From contig UQEF01000127.1 of the NCBI GenBank assembly GCA_900540045.1, forward strand, positions 1-5,110: 5,110 bases of DNA, given 5' to 3'. This document shows, in pieces, positions 1-5,110 of this stretch (within the stretch, counting starts at the first letter, position 1; each line of letters begins with the position of its first letter). Source of the DNA: an uncultured Eubacteriales bacterium. GTDB taxonomy: Bacteria > Bacillota > Clostridia > Christensenellales > Aristaeellaceae. A program made the translations under genes and the position numbers. The notes below the pieces were generated by a model, which made no database searches, had not been told where the DNA came from, and worked only from the letters and a program-made list of their open reading frames with translations.

Positions 1-6
1 CAAGGC

Positions 7-41
7 TTCCGAATCCACCGCACATGTCGCTGGATTCGGAA
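7..41. repeat. Perfect 11-bp inverted repeat (hairpin)
   Basis: TTCCGAATCCA at 7-17 is the exact reverse complement of TGGATTCGGAA at 31-41, with a 13-base loop. No T-run follows, so it is not a standard intrinsic terminator by itself. It lies just before a second hairpin (48-69) and a terminator-like hairpin (69-93), so it probably belongs to the 3' untranslated end of a gene that lies upstream of the window. A site for a DNA-binding protein is the alternative. The pairing is seen directly; the role is not known. Confidence 0.5.
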
Positions 42-47
42 TACAGC

Positions 48-93
48 TCGGAGGGCTGTGGCCCTCCGAACCTTTCAAAAGGGTTTTTTGTTT
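48..93 (+). terminator. Tandem hairpins ending in a T-run, likely terminator of the upstream gene
   Basis: Two hairpins follow each other. The first has a perfect 9-bp stem, TCGGAGGGC (48-56) with GCCCTCCGA (61-69), and loop TGTG. The second pairs AACCTTT (69-75) with AAGGGTT (79-85), including one G-U pair, with loop CAA. It runs into TTTTTTGTTT (84-93). A stem followed by a T-run is the form of a rho-independent terminator reading on the + strand. It would separate an upstream transcript from the exporter operon. The two stems share base 69, so they could stack or compete. An attenuator is possible, but the best promoter lies downstream at 149-177, which favours a plain terminator. Confidence 0.65.
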
Positions 94-148
94 CCCATGC
101 CGGTTTGTGAATCTTCTGTAAACCTTCCCGGCATCCGCCCGCAAGCCC

Positions 149-177
149 TTGACAAGCCCATGCCGGAATGCTACCCT
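149..177 (+). promoter_or_regulatory. Likely sigma-A promoter with extended -10
   Basis: TTGACA at 149-154 matches the -35 consensus exactly. After a 17-base spacer comes TACCCT at 172-177, which keeps the three most conserved -10 bases (T, A and final T). TG at 169-170 plus one base gives an extended -10, which can compensate for the weak hexamer. The start of transcription would fall near 184, leaving a leader of about 65 bases before the GTG of the ATPase gene. It is the best promoter match in the region before the operon. A second -10-like TATTAT at 213-218 lacks a convincing -35. Confidence 0.6.
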
Positions 178-179
178 GT

Positions 180-201
180 GACCAAAAGAACGGTTTTGGT
201 C
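180..201. promoter_or_regulatory. Putative TetR-type operator (8+8 inverted repeat)
   Basis: GACCAAAA (180-187) and TTTTGGTC (194-201) are perfect reverse complements around a 6-base centre, 22 bases in all. The repeat begins 2 bases after the predicted -10 box and covers the predicted transcription start, a standard repressor position. Its size and symmetry suit a dimeric TetR-family protein, and such a protein is encoded by the last gene of the same operon. I saw no second copy elsewhere in the window. The repeat is seen directly; its binding by this TetR protein is inferred. As RNA it could also form a short hairpin. Confidence 0.55.
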
Positions 202-237
202 CCAGCGTTTTGTATTATTTTCCAGACCGCCGTTCGG

Positions 238-243
238 AAAGGA
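238..243 (+). promoter_or_regulatory. Ribosome binding site that sets the GTG start of the ATPase
   Basis: AAAGGA ends 6 bases before GTG at 250. The reading frame is open upstream to the window edge and contains ATG codons at 58, 97 and 160. None of these has a Shine-Dalgarno sequence, and the sequence they would add crosses the terminator, promoter and operator. The GTG also begins the protein exactly where ABC ATPases begin (SYITFENVTKEY). Confidence 0.8.
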
Positions 244-249
244 AACGCC

Positions 250-951
250 GTGAGTTATATCACCTTTGAGAATGTCACCAAGGAATACCACACCGGCGGC
301 GAAACGGTGCTCGCCGCCAACAACGTCTGTTTTGAGATGGAAAAGGATGAACTGAGCGTGGTGCTGGGCCCCAGCGGCGCAGGCAAGACCACCATCCTCA
401 ACCTTCTGGGAGGCATGGACCGGGTGACCTCCGGGAAGATCACCGTGGACGGCAAGGAGATCACCAGCCTCTCCGGGCGCGAACTGACCGAGTACCGCCG
501 GCTGGATGTGGGCTTTGTGTTCCAGTTTTACAACCTCATGCCCAACCTGACCGCCCTGGAAAACGTGGAGCTGGCCCGGCAGGTATGCCCCAGGGCGCTG
601 GACCCGGTGGAAGTGCTCAAGCAGGTAGGCCTGGGCGAGCGGATGAACAACTTCCCGGCCCAGCTCTCCGGCGGCGAGCAGCAGCGCGTGTCCATCGCGC
701 GTGCGCTGTGCAAAAACCCGGCGCTGCTCCTGTGCGACGAGCCCACCGGCGCGCTGGATTCCAAGACCGGTTTGCAGGTGCTGGCGCTGCTCAAGGACGT
801 GAGCGAAAAATACCAGACCACCGTGGCCATCATCACGCATAACGCGGCCATTGCGCCGCTGGCCCGCCGGGTCATCCGCGTGCGCAACGGACAGATTGAA
901 AGCGTGGAACTGAATGACCATCCGGCCTCGGTGGAGGAGATCGCATGGTAA
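250..951 (+). CDS. ABC exporter ATPase, MacB/LolD-like (233 aa)
   Basis: This is the cytoplasmic ATPase that should power the permease encoded next to it. All nucleotide-binding motifs are intact: Walker A GPSGAGKTT (residues 40-48), Q-loop glutamine at 92 in FVFQFYNLMP, signature LSGGEQQR (139-146), Walker B LLLCDEPTGALD (159-170) with catalytic Glu164, and switch His197 in ITHN. The length of 233 residues and the FQFYNLMPNLTALENVELA stretch are typical of the LolD/MacB/YknY group, which pairs with FtsX-type permeases in export or mechanical work rather than nutrient import. The GTG start is chosen because of the AAAGGA site 6 bases before it; upstream in-frame ATGs run through regulatory DNA. 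The stop codon overlaps the permease start (ATGGTAA), so translation of the two is probably coupled. The substrate cannot be read from the ATPase. Confidence 0.95.
   Translation: MSYITFENVTKEYHTGGETVLAANNVCFEMEKDELSVVLGPSGAGKTTILNLLGGMDRVTSGKITVDGKEITSLSGRELTEYRRLDVGFVFQFYNLMPNLTALENVELARQVCPRALDPVEVLKQVGLGERMNNFPAQLSGGEQQRVSIARALCKNPALLLCDEPTGALDSKTGLQVLALLKDVSEKYQTTVAIITHNAAIAPLARRVIRVRNGQIESVELNDHPASVEEIAW
933..951 (+). promoter_or_regulatory. Coupled ribosome site and overlapping stop/start
   Basis: GGAGGAGA (933-940) lies inside the end of the ATPase gene, and its GGAGG core ends 7 bases before the permease ATG at 945. The ATPase stop TAA (949-951) falls within the first bases of the permease gene. 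This arrangement suggests translational coupling and a fixed ratio of the two proteins. Confidence 0.7.
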
Positions 952-3251
952 AAAACGTGCTGCGCCGCAAGCTTGTGCGCGACATGTGGCACAACCGGAT
1001 GCAGTTTCTGGCGGTGATTCTGCTCTGCGCGCTGGGCACGTGGGTGTTCAGCGGGCTGGATGCGGCCTGGCGCATGCTGGACCTGTCGGCCCAGACCTAC
1101 TTTGACGAGCAGAATGTGGCGGATATATGGATCACCCTCTCCAGCGCCGACCGCGAGGCCATGGAGCGGGTGCGCGGCATTGCGGGCGTGGAGGACGCGC
1201 AGGCGCGCGCCACCGCCGAGCTTACCGTGGACCTGCCCCACGAGCCCAGCCTGGTGGTGGAGGCCTGCGACGGAACGGCCCGCATCAACCGCCCGCTGGT
1301 GCGCGAGGGGAGCAACCTGCAGAGCAGCGACCTGCGCGGCTGCCTGCTGGATGAGCTGTTTGCCCGGGAAAACGGGCTGGCCGTGGGCGACCGCATCGGA
1401 CTGAAGGTGGGCGGGCAGGTGTACGATTTCCTCATCCGCGGTACCTGCCTGAGCCCGGAATTCGTGTCCCTGACCAAAAACAGCGTGCGTGATCCGCTCA
1501 ACTACGGCTTCATCCTCATCAACAACGGGGCCATCGGCGAGCTGCCGCTCAACAGCCTGGTGGTTACCCTCACGGACGGGACGGACGTGGAGACGGTGGA
1601 AGCCGCTGTGAGCGCCTATTACCCCGACGCCCTGATGCTGGACAGCCGCACTCAGAACAGTGTGCACGGCATCGCCTCGGACGCGGGCATGTACCGCAGC
1701 CTGAGCTATGTCTTTCCGCTTTTGGCCTATGCCGTAGCGGCCATGATCGTGCTGACCACCATCACCCGCATGCTGGAAAATCAGCGCACGCAGATGGGCT
1801 GTCTCAAGGCCCTGGGCTACCGCGACGGGCAAATCCAGCGGCACTACCTGTGTTACGCCTTTTACCCGTCGCTGGTGGGATCGGTGCTGGGGCTGTTCGT
1901 GGGGCGGCAGACGCTTCCTTATATCCTGTGGAATATGGAAAGCGCGCGCTACACCTTTCCCCGATGTCTGCAGGCTCCCATCTCCTGGGAGCAGTGGGCG
2001 GTGTGCGGGCTTGGCGTGCTGCTGAGCTGCCTGATCTGCCTGCGCACCTACCGCCGCAGCGCCAGGGAAGTCACCGCCGCGCTGCTTCGCCCCCGGCCGC
2101 CCCGCGCGGGACAGAAGCTGTTTCTGGAGAGGCTGGGCGGCCTGTGGGGCCGCCTGGGCTTCAACGCCAAGATGGTGTGCCGCAACCTGCTGCGCAACAA
2201 GGCGCGCACGCTGATGTCGCTCATCGGCGCCCTGTGCTGCACCATGCTCATCATCACCTCTCTCAGCCTGAGCGACAGCGTCAAGTACTTTGTGGGCAAG
2301 TATTACGAGGGGACGCTGCGCTACAGCGTGCGGGCCAAGCTGGATGCCGGTGCGGGGACCGTGGAGGGATACCGCAAGCGCGTGGATGCGCAGCGCGTGG
2401 AGGGCGTGATGGATAAAAGCGTGAGCATCCGCCTGGGCGACGCCTTCCGCGCCACCACGCTGACGGTGCTGGAGGATGACCAGCGCCTGATGAACCTGGG
2501 CGCGGATGAAACGTGGATGCCCCTGCCTGCGGACGGGGTGCTGCTGTCGCGCAAGCTGGCGGAGGCCCTGGGCGCACAGGTGGGCGACCGGGTGAACCTC
2601 TGGCTGACGGGCGATTCGGACCCCGTTTCGGTCACGGTCAGCGGCGTGGCGGAAATCACCATCGGCCAGACCGTGTTCATGAGCCGCGCCGTGTGGGACG
2701 GGTGCAAGAAAGGCGATTTCGTGCCCACGGCGCTCCATGTGCTCTCGCCCACGCAGGCGGGCCTGGACTACCTGAGCGGGCTGGATGAATTCGAGGAATT
2801 CCAGTATCCTCCCAGCGAGATGGCGGACACCCTCAAGGTGCTGGAAAGCCTGCAGGGCGTGTTCCGGCTGATGGCGGGCGCGGCGCTTGGACTGGCCTTC
2901 GTGGTGCTCTACAACATGGGCATCCTCAACTTTGTGGAGCGCTGCCGCGAATATGCCACGCTCAAGGTGCTGGGCTATCACCAGCGGGAGATCCGCCGCC
3001 TGATTCTGACGGAAAACGCGCTGGTGAGCGGCCTGGGGGTGCTGATGGGCATTCTGCCGGGCTGGTGGCTCACGGGCGTGGTATTCCGCTCCTGCGAAAC
3101 GGACACGATGGTGTTTATCTCCACCGTCACCCCTACCTCGGTGCTTCTGGCCTGCACGGTCACCTTTGCCTTTTCCTGCCTCATCACCGGCCTTTTGACG
3201 CGCAAGGTCCGGACCATCGACATGGTGGAGGCGCTCAAGAGCGTCGAATAA
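945..3251 (+). CDS. ABC exporter permease with two FtsX domains (768 aa)
   Basis: This is the membrane part of the exporter. I read eight likely membrane segments: about residues 20-42, 252-272, 302-328, 350-368, 422-442, 638-660, 690-712 and 730-752. This is twice the 4-segment MacB fold, in which segment 1 is followed by a large outer domain. The outer domains here are about 43-250 and 445-636. Each half ends in an FtsX domain (about 258-375 and 645-762) with matching short cytoplasmic motifs, QMGCLKALGYRDGQI (283-297) and EYATLKVLGYHQREI (669-683), which probably contact the ATPase. YknZ and MacB have one such unit and dimerise; this chain carries both, so it could form the pore as a pseudodimer with two copies of the ATPase. 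No coiled-coil or obvious lipid-anchor motif was seen. It starts inside the ATPase gene, behind GGAGGAGA. The family is clear; the cargo (drug, peptide or lipid) is unknown. Confidence 0.92.
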   Translation: MVKNVLRRKLVRDMWHNRMQFLAVILLCALGTWVFSGLDAAWRMLDLSAQTYFDEQNVADIWITLSSADREAMERVRGIAGVEDAQARATAELTVDLPHEPSLVVEACDGTARINRPLVREGSNLQSSDLRGCLLDELFARENGLAVGDRIGLKVGGQVYDFLIRGTCLSPEFVSLTKNSVRDPLNYGFILINNGAIGELPLNSLVVTLTDGTDVETVEAAVSAYYPDALMLDSRTQNSVHGIASDAGMYRSLSYVFPLLAYAVAAMIVLTTITRMLENQRTQMGCLKALGYRDGQIQRHYLCYAFYPSLVGSVLGLFVGRQTLPYILWNMESARYTFPRCLQAPISWEQWAVCGLGVLLSCLICLRTYRRSAREVTAALLRPRPPRAGQKLFLERLGGLWGRLGFNAKMVCRNLLRNKARTLMSLIGALCCTMLIITSLSLSDSVKYFVGKYYEGTLRYSVRAKLDAGAGTVEGYRKRVDAQRVEGVMDKSVSIRLGDAFRATTLTVLEDDQRLMNLGADETWMPLPADGVLLSRKLAEALGAQVGDRVNLWLTGDSDPVSVTVSGVAEITIGQTVFMSRAVWDGCKKGDFVPTALHVLSPTQAGLDYLSGLDEFEEFQYPPSEMADTLKVLESLQGVFRLMAGAALGLAFVVLYNMGILNFVERCREYATLKVLGYHQREIRRLILTENALVSGLGVLMGILPGWWLTGVVFRSCETDTMVFISTVTPTSVLLACTVTFAFSCLITGLLTRKVRTIDMVEALKSVE

Positions 3252-3271
3252 TCTTCGGGAGGGAATCAACC

Positions 3272-4354
3272 ATGAAAAAATTTGTCGCCCTGTTGCTGAC
3301 GGTCGCTTTGCTGACGCCCTTGTGCGCCCTTGCGGAGGATGTGCAGACGGCAGCCGTGAGCAACGTCACCGCCAACGCGGTGGCGGAGAGCGAAAACGTC
3401 TACAAGATCACTGCGCCCTATTCCGGCGTGCTGCTGCCCTTTGATCTGGAAAGCGGCGATCCGGTGTCCAAGGGCGACACGCTGTTTGCGCTGGATACGG
3501 TCAAGGTCTACGCCCCGGTGGATGGTACGGTGCAGGCGGTATTTGCCGAGACCGGGGACCTGTGCGAGGATGTCACCGCGCTTTACGGGATGATCGCCTG
3601 CATCGAGCGCACCCTGCCCCAGGCGGCGCAGGCCAGCACCTCCGGCGCCTACAACGATGAGGAAAACCGGCTCATTCACGTGGGCGAAACGGTGTATTTC
3701 TATCAGACCAGCGATAAGGACAACGAGGGCGAGGGCCGCGTGACCGCCGTCAACGGCTCTGATTATACCGTGGAGCTGACCGCGGGCGACTTTGAAAACG
3801 GCGACAGCATCAAGATCTACCGTGACGAAAAGATGGGCACCAAGAGCTGCATCGGTTCCGGCACCATCGAGCGGGCCGCGGATGTGGCCGTCAGCGGCGC
3901 CGGACGGGTGCTCAGCTGCGCGGTCCAGCCGGGCCAGACCGTGCGCAAGGGCCAGCTGCTCTTTGAATTGTCCGGTCAGGACGCGCAGGCGGATGTGACC
4001 GGCGCGGTCATCACCGCGGACCATGACGGGACGGTGGAGCTGGCGGCGGGCGCAGCCTCCGGCCAGCAGGTCTACAAGGGCCAGCTTCTGGCCAGCATCC
4101 ATGACCTCAGTACCATGAACGTGGTGGCCGAGGTGGACGAGATCGACCTGGAGCGCGTGCATGTGGGCGATACGCTCACCGTGGTATTCGACTGCTACCC
4201 GCAGGAGGAGGTCTCCGGAACGGTTCAGAGCATTTCTCTGATTGGCAACGCCAAGCAGAACGCCACCTACTATGATGTGACCCTCTCCATCAGCGCCAGT
4301 TGGCAGGTGCTGCCCGGCATGAACGCCACGGTATGGCTTCCCGCCGGTCAGTGA
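3272..4354 (+). CDS. Secreted adapter (membrane-fusion-protein-like) with two lipoyl-type domains (360 aa)
   Basis: This is probably the extracytoplasmic adapter of the exporter, comparable in role to MacA or YknX. The N-terminus is a signal peptide: MKK, a hydrophobic run, then likely cleavage after ALA (residue 21). Cys18 is not in a proper lipobox, so I do not call a lipoprotein; an uncleaved anchor is possible. A first lipoyl-like domain spans about 48-112 (PYSGVLLPFDLESGDPVSKG, then APVDGTV), a beta-rich stretch about 113-206, and a second lipoyl-like domain about 207-278 (GQTVRKGQLLFEL, then DHDGTV). The end, about 283-358, resembles the adapter beta-barrel (NVVAEVDEIDLERVHVGDTL, later VLPGMNATVWLP). 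The long helical hairpin that normally splits the lipoyl domain is absent. GGGAGGGA (3257-3264) precedes the ATG, and the gene starts 20 bases after the permease stop. The general role is fairly sure; the exact subfamily is not. Confidence 0.85.
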   Translation: MKKFVALLLTVALLTPLCALAEDVQTAAVSNVTANAVAESENVYKITAPYSGVLLPFDLESGDPVSKGDTLFALDTVKVYAPVDGTVQAVFAETGDLCEDVTALYGMIACIERTLPQAAQASTSGAYNDEENRLIHVGETVYFYQTSDKDNEGEGRVTAVNGSDYTVELTAGDFENGDSIKIYRDEKMGTKSCIGSGTIERAADVAVSGAGRVLSCAVQPGQTVRKGQLLFELSGQDAQADVTGAVITADHDGTVELAAGAASGQQVYKGQLLASIHDLSTMNVVAEVDEIDLERVHVGDTLTVVFDCYPQEEVSGTVQSISLIGNAKQNATYYDVTLSISASWQVLPGMNATVWLPAGQ

Positions 4355-4367
4355 CGGAGGCGAGGAG

Positions 4368-4952
4368 ATGGCAACGGCTTTTTCCCCCCGGGAGCGCGAG
4401 CGCATCCGCGACAGCCTGCTGGATGCGGCGCTGAAAAGCGCGGCGACCCAGGGCATGCGCCATGCCACGGTGGATGGTCTGGCGCGTGAGGCGGGCATCA
4501 GCAAGGGGGCGTTCTATCGCTTTTATCCAAGCAAGGAGCACCTGTTTTTGAGCATGCTGGAGCGCACCCATGAGGAAATGTACGGCAGCGCGGAAAAGGT
4601 GCTGGACGAGCGGACCGATCTTCCCCTGCGGGAGCGCACCATGCGGGCCATTCTGGAGGTGTTCCGCGTAGCGGAAACCTATAACCTGATTCCCTTCATC
4701 CGCGAGGAGCTGCCCCTGCTTTTGCGCCGCCTGCCGCAGGACGTGGTCAACGCGCATTACATTACGGATGACGAGCGCATCAAGCGCCTGATCCTCAAGG
4801 CCGGGGCCCGGCTGACCACCAGCATGGAAACCGCCTGCGTCACCGTGCGCATGCTGATGCTGTCCATCTCCTTCCGGCAGGATGTGGGAGCGGGCTTTGA
4901 GGAGGCTCTGCGCCTGATGGTGGAGGGCGCGTGCGACCGCGTGCTGGCATGA
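4368..4952 (+). CDS. TetR-family transcriptional regulator (194 aa)
   Basis: This is a cytoplasmic dimeric repressor by family. The N-terminal DNA-binding domain is typical: helix 1 about residues 9-28 (ERERIRDSLLDAALKSAATQG), then the helix-turn-helix ATVDGLAREAGISKGAFYRF (33-52) followed by YPSKEHLF (53-60). The rest, about 65-194, is the variable all-helical ligand and dimer domain. It gives no clear ligand, although IPFIREELPLLLRRL (108-122) and the METACVTVRMLMLSIS region (153-168) are hydrophobic enough to line a pocket. GGAGG (4356-4360) lies 7 bases before the ATG, and the gene begins 13 bases after the adapter stop, so it is the last gene of the exporter operon. The likely target is the inverted repeat at 180-201, which would make the operon self-repressing and open to induction by a transported compound. 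The family is certain; target and ligand are inferred. Confidence 0.95.
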   Translation: MATAFSPRERERIRDSLLDAALKSAATQGMRHATVDGLAREAGISKGAFYRFYPSKEHLFLSMLERTHEEMYGSAEKVLDERTDLPLRERTMRAILEVFRVAETYNLIPFIREELPLLLRRLPQDVVNAHYITDDERIKRLILKAGARLTTSMETACVTVRMLMLSISFRQDVGAGFEEALRLMVEGACDRVLA

Positions 4953-4955
4953 AGA

Positions 4956-4983
4956 GAGCCCGGACGGTTTCCCGTCCGGGCTC
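4956..4983 (+). terminator. Terminator-like hairpin after the operon
   Basis: GAGCCCGGACGG (4956-4967) pairs perfectly with CCGTCCGGGCTC (4972-4983), a 12-bp stem with loop TTTC. It starts 4 bases after the stop of the TetR gene, where an operon terminator belongs. No T-run follows on the + strand (AGGCTGCC), so it is not a classic intrinsic terminator. It may instead stabilise the 3' end of the mRNA or work with the hairpins downstream. Read on the minus strand it is followed by TCTTCAT, which is only weakly T-rich. Confidence 0.6.
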
Positions 4984-5006
4984 AGGCTGCCGACAAAGTG
5001 CGGGGT

Positions 5007-5050
5007 GCAGGGGGATCATCCCCCTGCCGGGGTTTGGGGCAGACTCCCGG
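5007..5050. repeat. GC-rich hairpin cluster in the intergenic tail
   Basis: GCAGGGGG (5007-5014) pairs with CCCCCTGC (5020-5027) around ATCAT. Next to it, CCGGG (5027-5031) can pair weakly with CCCGG (5046-5050). The compositional style resembles dispersed hairpin-rich intergenic sequences seen in GC-rich Clostridia, so this may be one copy of a genomic repeat family. Only one copy is visible here, so that is a guess. Confidence 0.4.
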
Positions 5051-5063
5051 TCGCTCAATCGTC

Positions 5064-5090
5064 GCGGTGGGCGCTGGCCGCGCCCGCCGC
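5064..5090. repeat. 10-bp GC-rich hairpin near the window end
   Basis: GCGGTGGGCG (5064-5073) pairs with CGCCCGCCGC (5081-5090) through ten pairs, one of them G-U, with a 7-base loop. The sequence from 4984 to 5110 shows no gene I can support on either strand. The window ends before the context of this hairpin becomes clear. Confidence 0.4.
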
Positions 5091-5110
5091 TCGTTTCGCT
5101 CCCCGCCTCC

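Noticed and set aside
192..218. Second promoter using TATTAT (213-218) as -10
   Set aside because: No acceptable -35 lies 16-18 bases upstream, and the TG before it is one base out of place for an extended -10. The 149-177 promoter is much better, though a minor start here is not excluded.
58..249. In-frame N-terminal extension of the ATPase from ATG 58, 97 or 160
   Set aside because: No Shine-Dalgarno sequence stands before these codons. The extension would cross the terminator, promoter and inverted repeat, and it has no resemblance to ABC ATPases.
1850..2416. Alternative + frame of 188 codons inside the permease gene
   Set aside because: It lies wholly within the permease gene, which continues through it with membrane segments intact. 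The product is a low-complexity Ala/Gly/Arg/Pro-rich shadow.
2786..2803. Near-repeat GAATTCGAGGAATTC in the permease gene
   Set aside because: It simply encodes the acidic stretch DEFEEF in the second outer domain; no sign of an inserted element or regulatory site.
528..3269. Long open frame on the minus strand (913 codons) opposite the permease
   Set aside because: It is antisense to a clearly recognisable ATPase and permease. Its translation is rich in His, Gln, Arg and Ala with no recognisable domain, as expected from the mirror of GC-rich third codon positions.
3272..3337. Lipoprotein signal for the adapter (Cys18)
   Set aside because: The residues before Cys18 (T-P-L) do not form a lipobox, while ALA at 19-21 followed by Glu-Asp is a good ordinary signal-peptidase site.
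3266..4504. Minus-strand open frame (412 codons) opposite the adapter gene
   Set aside because: The + strand encodes a signal peptide and lipoyl and beta-barrel motifs. The antisense product has no recognisable family and the same GC-shadow composition.

Overview
The window holds one compact, complete operon on the + strand. It encodes an ABC exporter of the MacB/FtsX type with its own regulator. The four genes are an ATPase (250-951), a double-FtsX permease (945-3251), a secreted adapter of the membrane-fusion-protein type (3272-4354) and a TetR-family repressor (4368-4952). The first two overlap by 7 bases; the other gaps are 20 and 13 bases. Each gene has a good Shine-Dalgarno sequence. 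No substrate gene, such as a peptide precursor or modifying enzyme, is visible, so the cargo is unknown.

The GC-rich coding sequence, the strong GGAGG-type ribosome sites, a GTG start and the protein families suggest a high-GC member of the Bacillota, probably a gut-type Clostridia (Oscillospiraceae or Christensenellales-like). This is an inference from style and family, with no marker gene to confirm it.

Layout: bases 1-93 carry three consecutive hairpins. The last ends in a T-run and looks like the terminator of an upstream gene. Bases 94-249 form a less GC-rich promoter region. It contains a consensus -35 box (149-154), a 17-base spacer, an extended -10 (TGc + TACCCT, ending at 177), and immediately after it a perfect 8+8 inverted repeat (180-201) over the predicted transcription start. 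That is where an operator for the TetR protein encoded at the end of the operon would be expected. Bases 250-4952 are coding almost without interruption. Bases 4953-5110 hold no gene but several GC-rich hairpins, the first a 12-bp perfect stem directly after the last stop codon.

Working model: the ATPase drives the permease, which has two FtsX units in one chain and so could form the whole membrane pore as a pseudodimer. The adapter sits outside the membrane and hands on or gates the cargo. The TetR protein represses the operon until a ligand, possibly the transported compound, releases it. The most unusual part is the adapter: it has two lipoyl-like domains but no coiled-coil hairpin, which fits an exporter in a cell with no outer-membrane channel.
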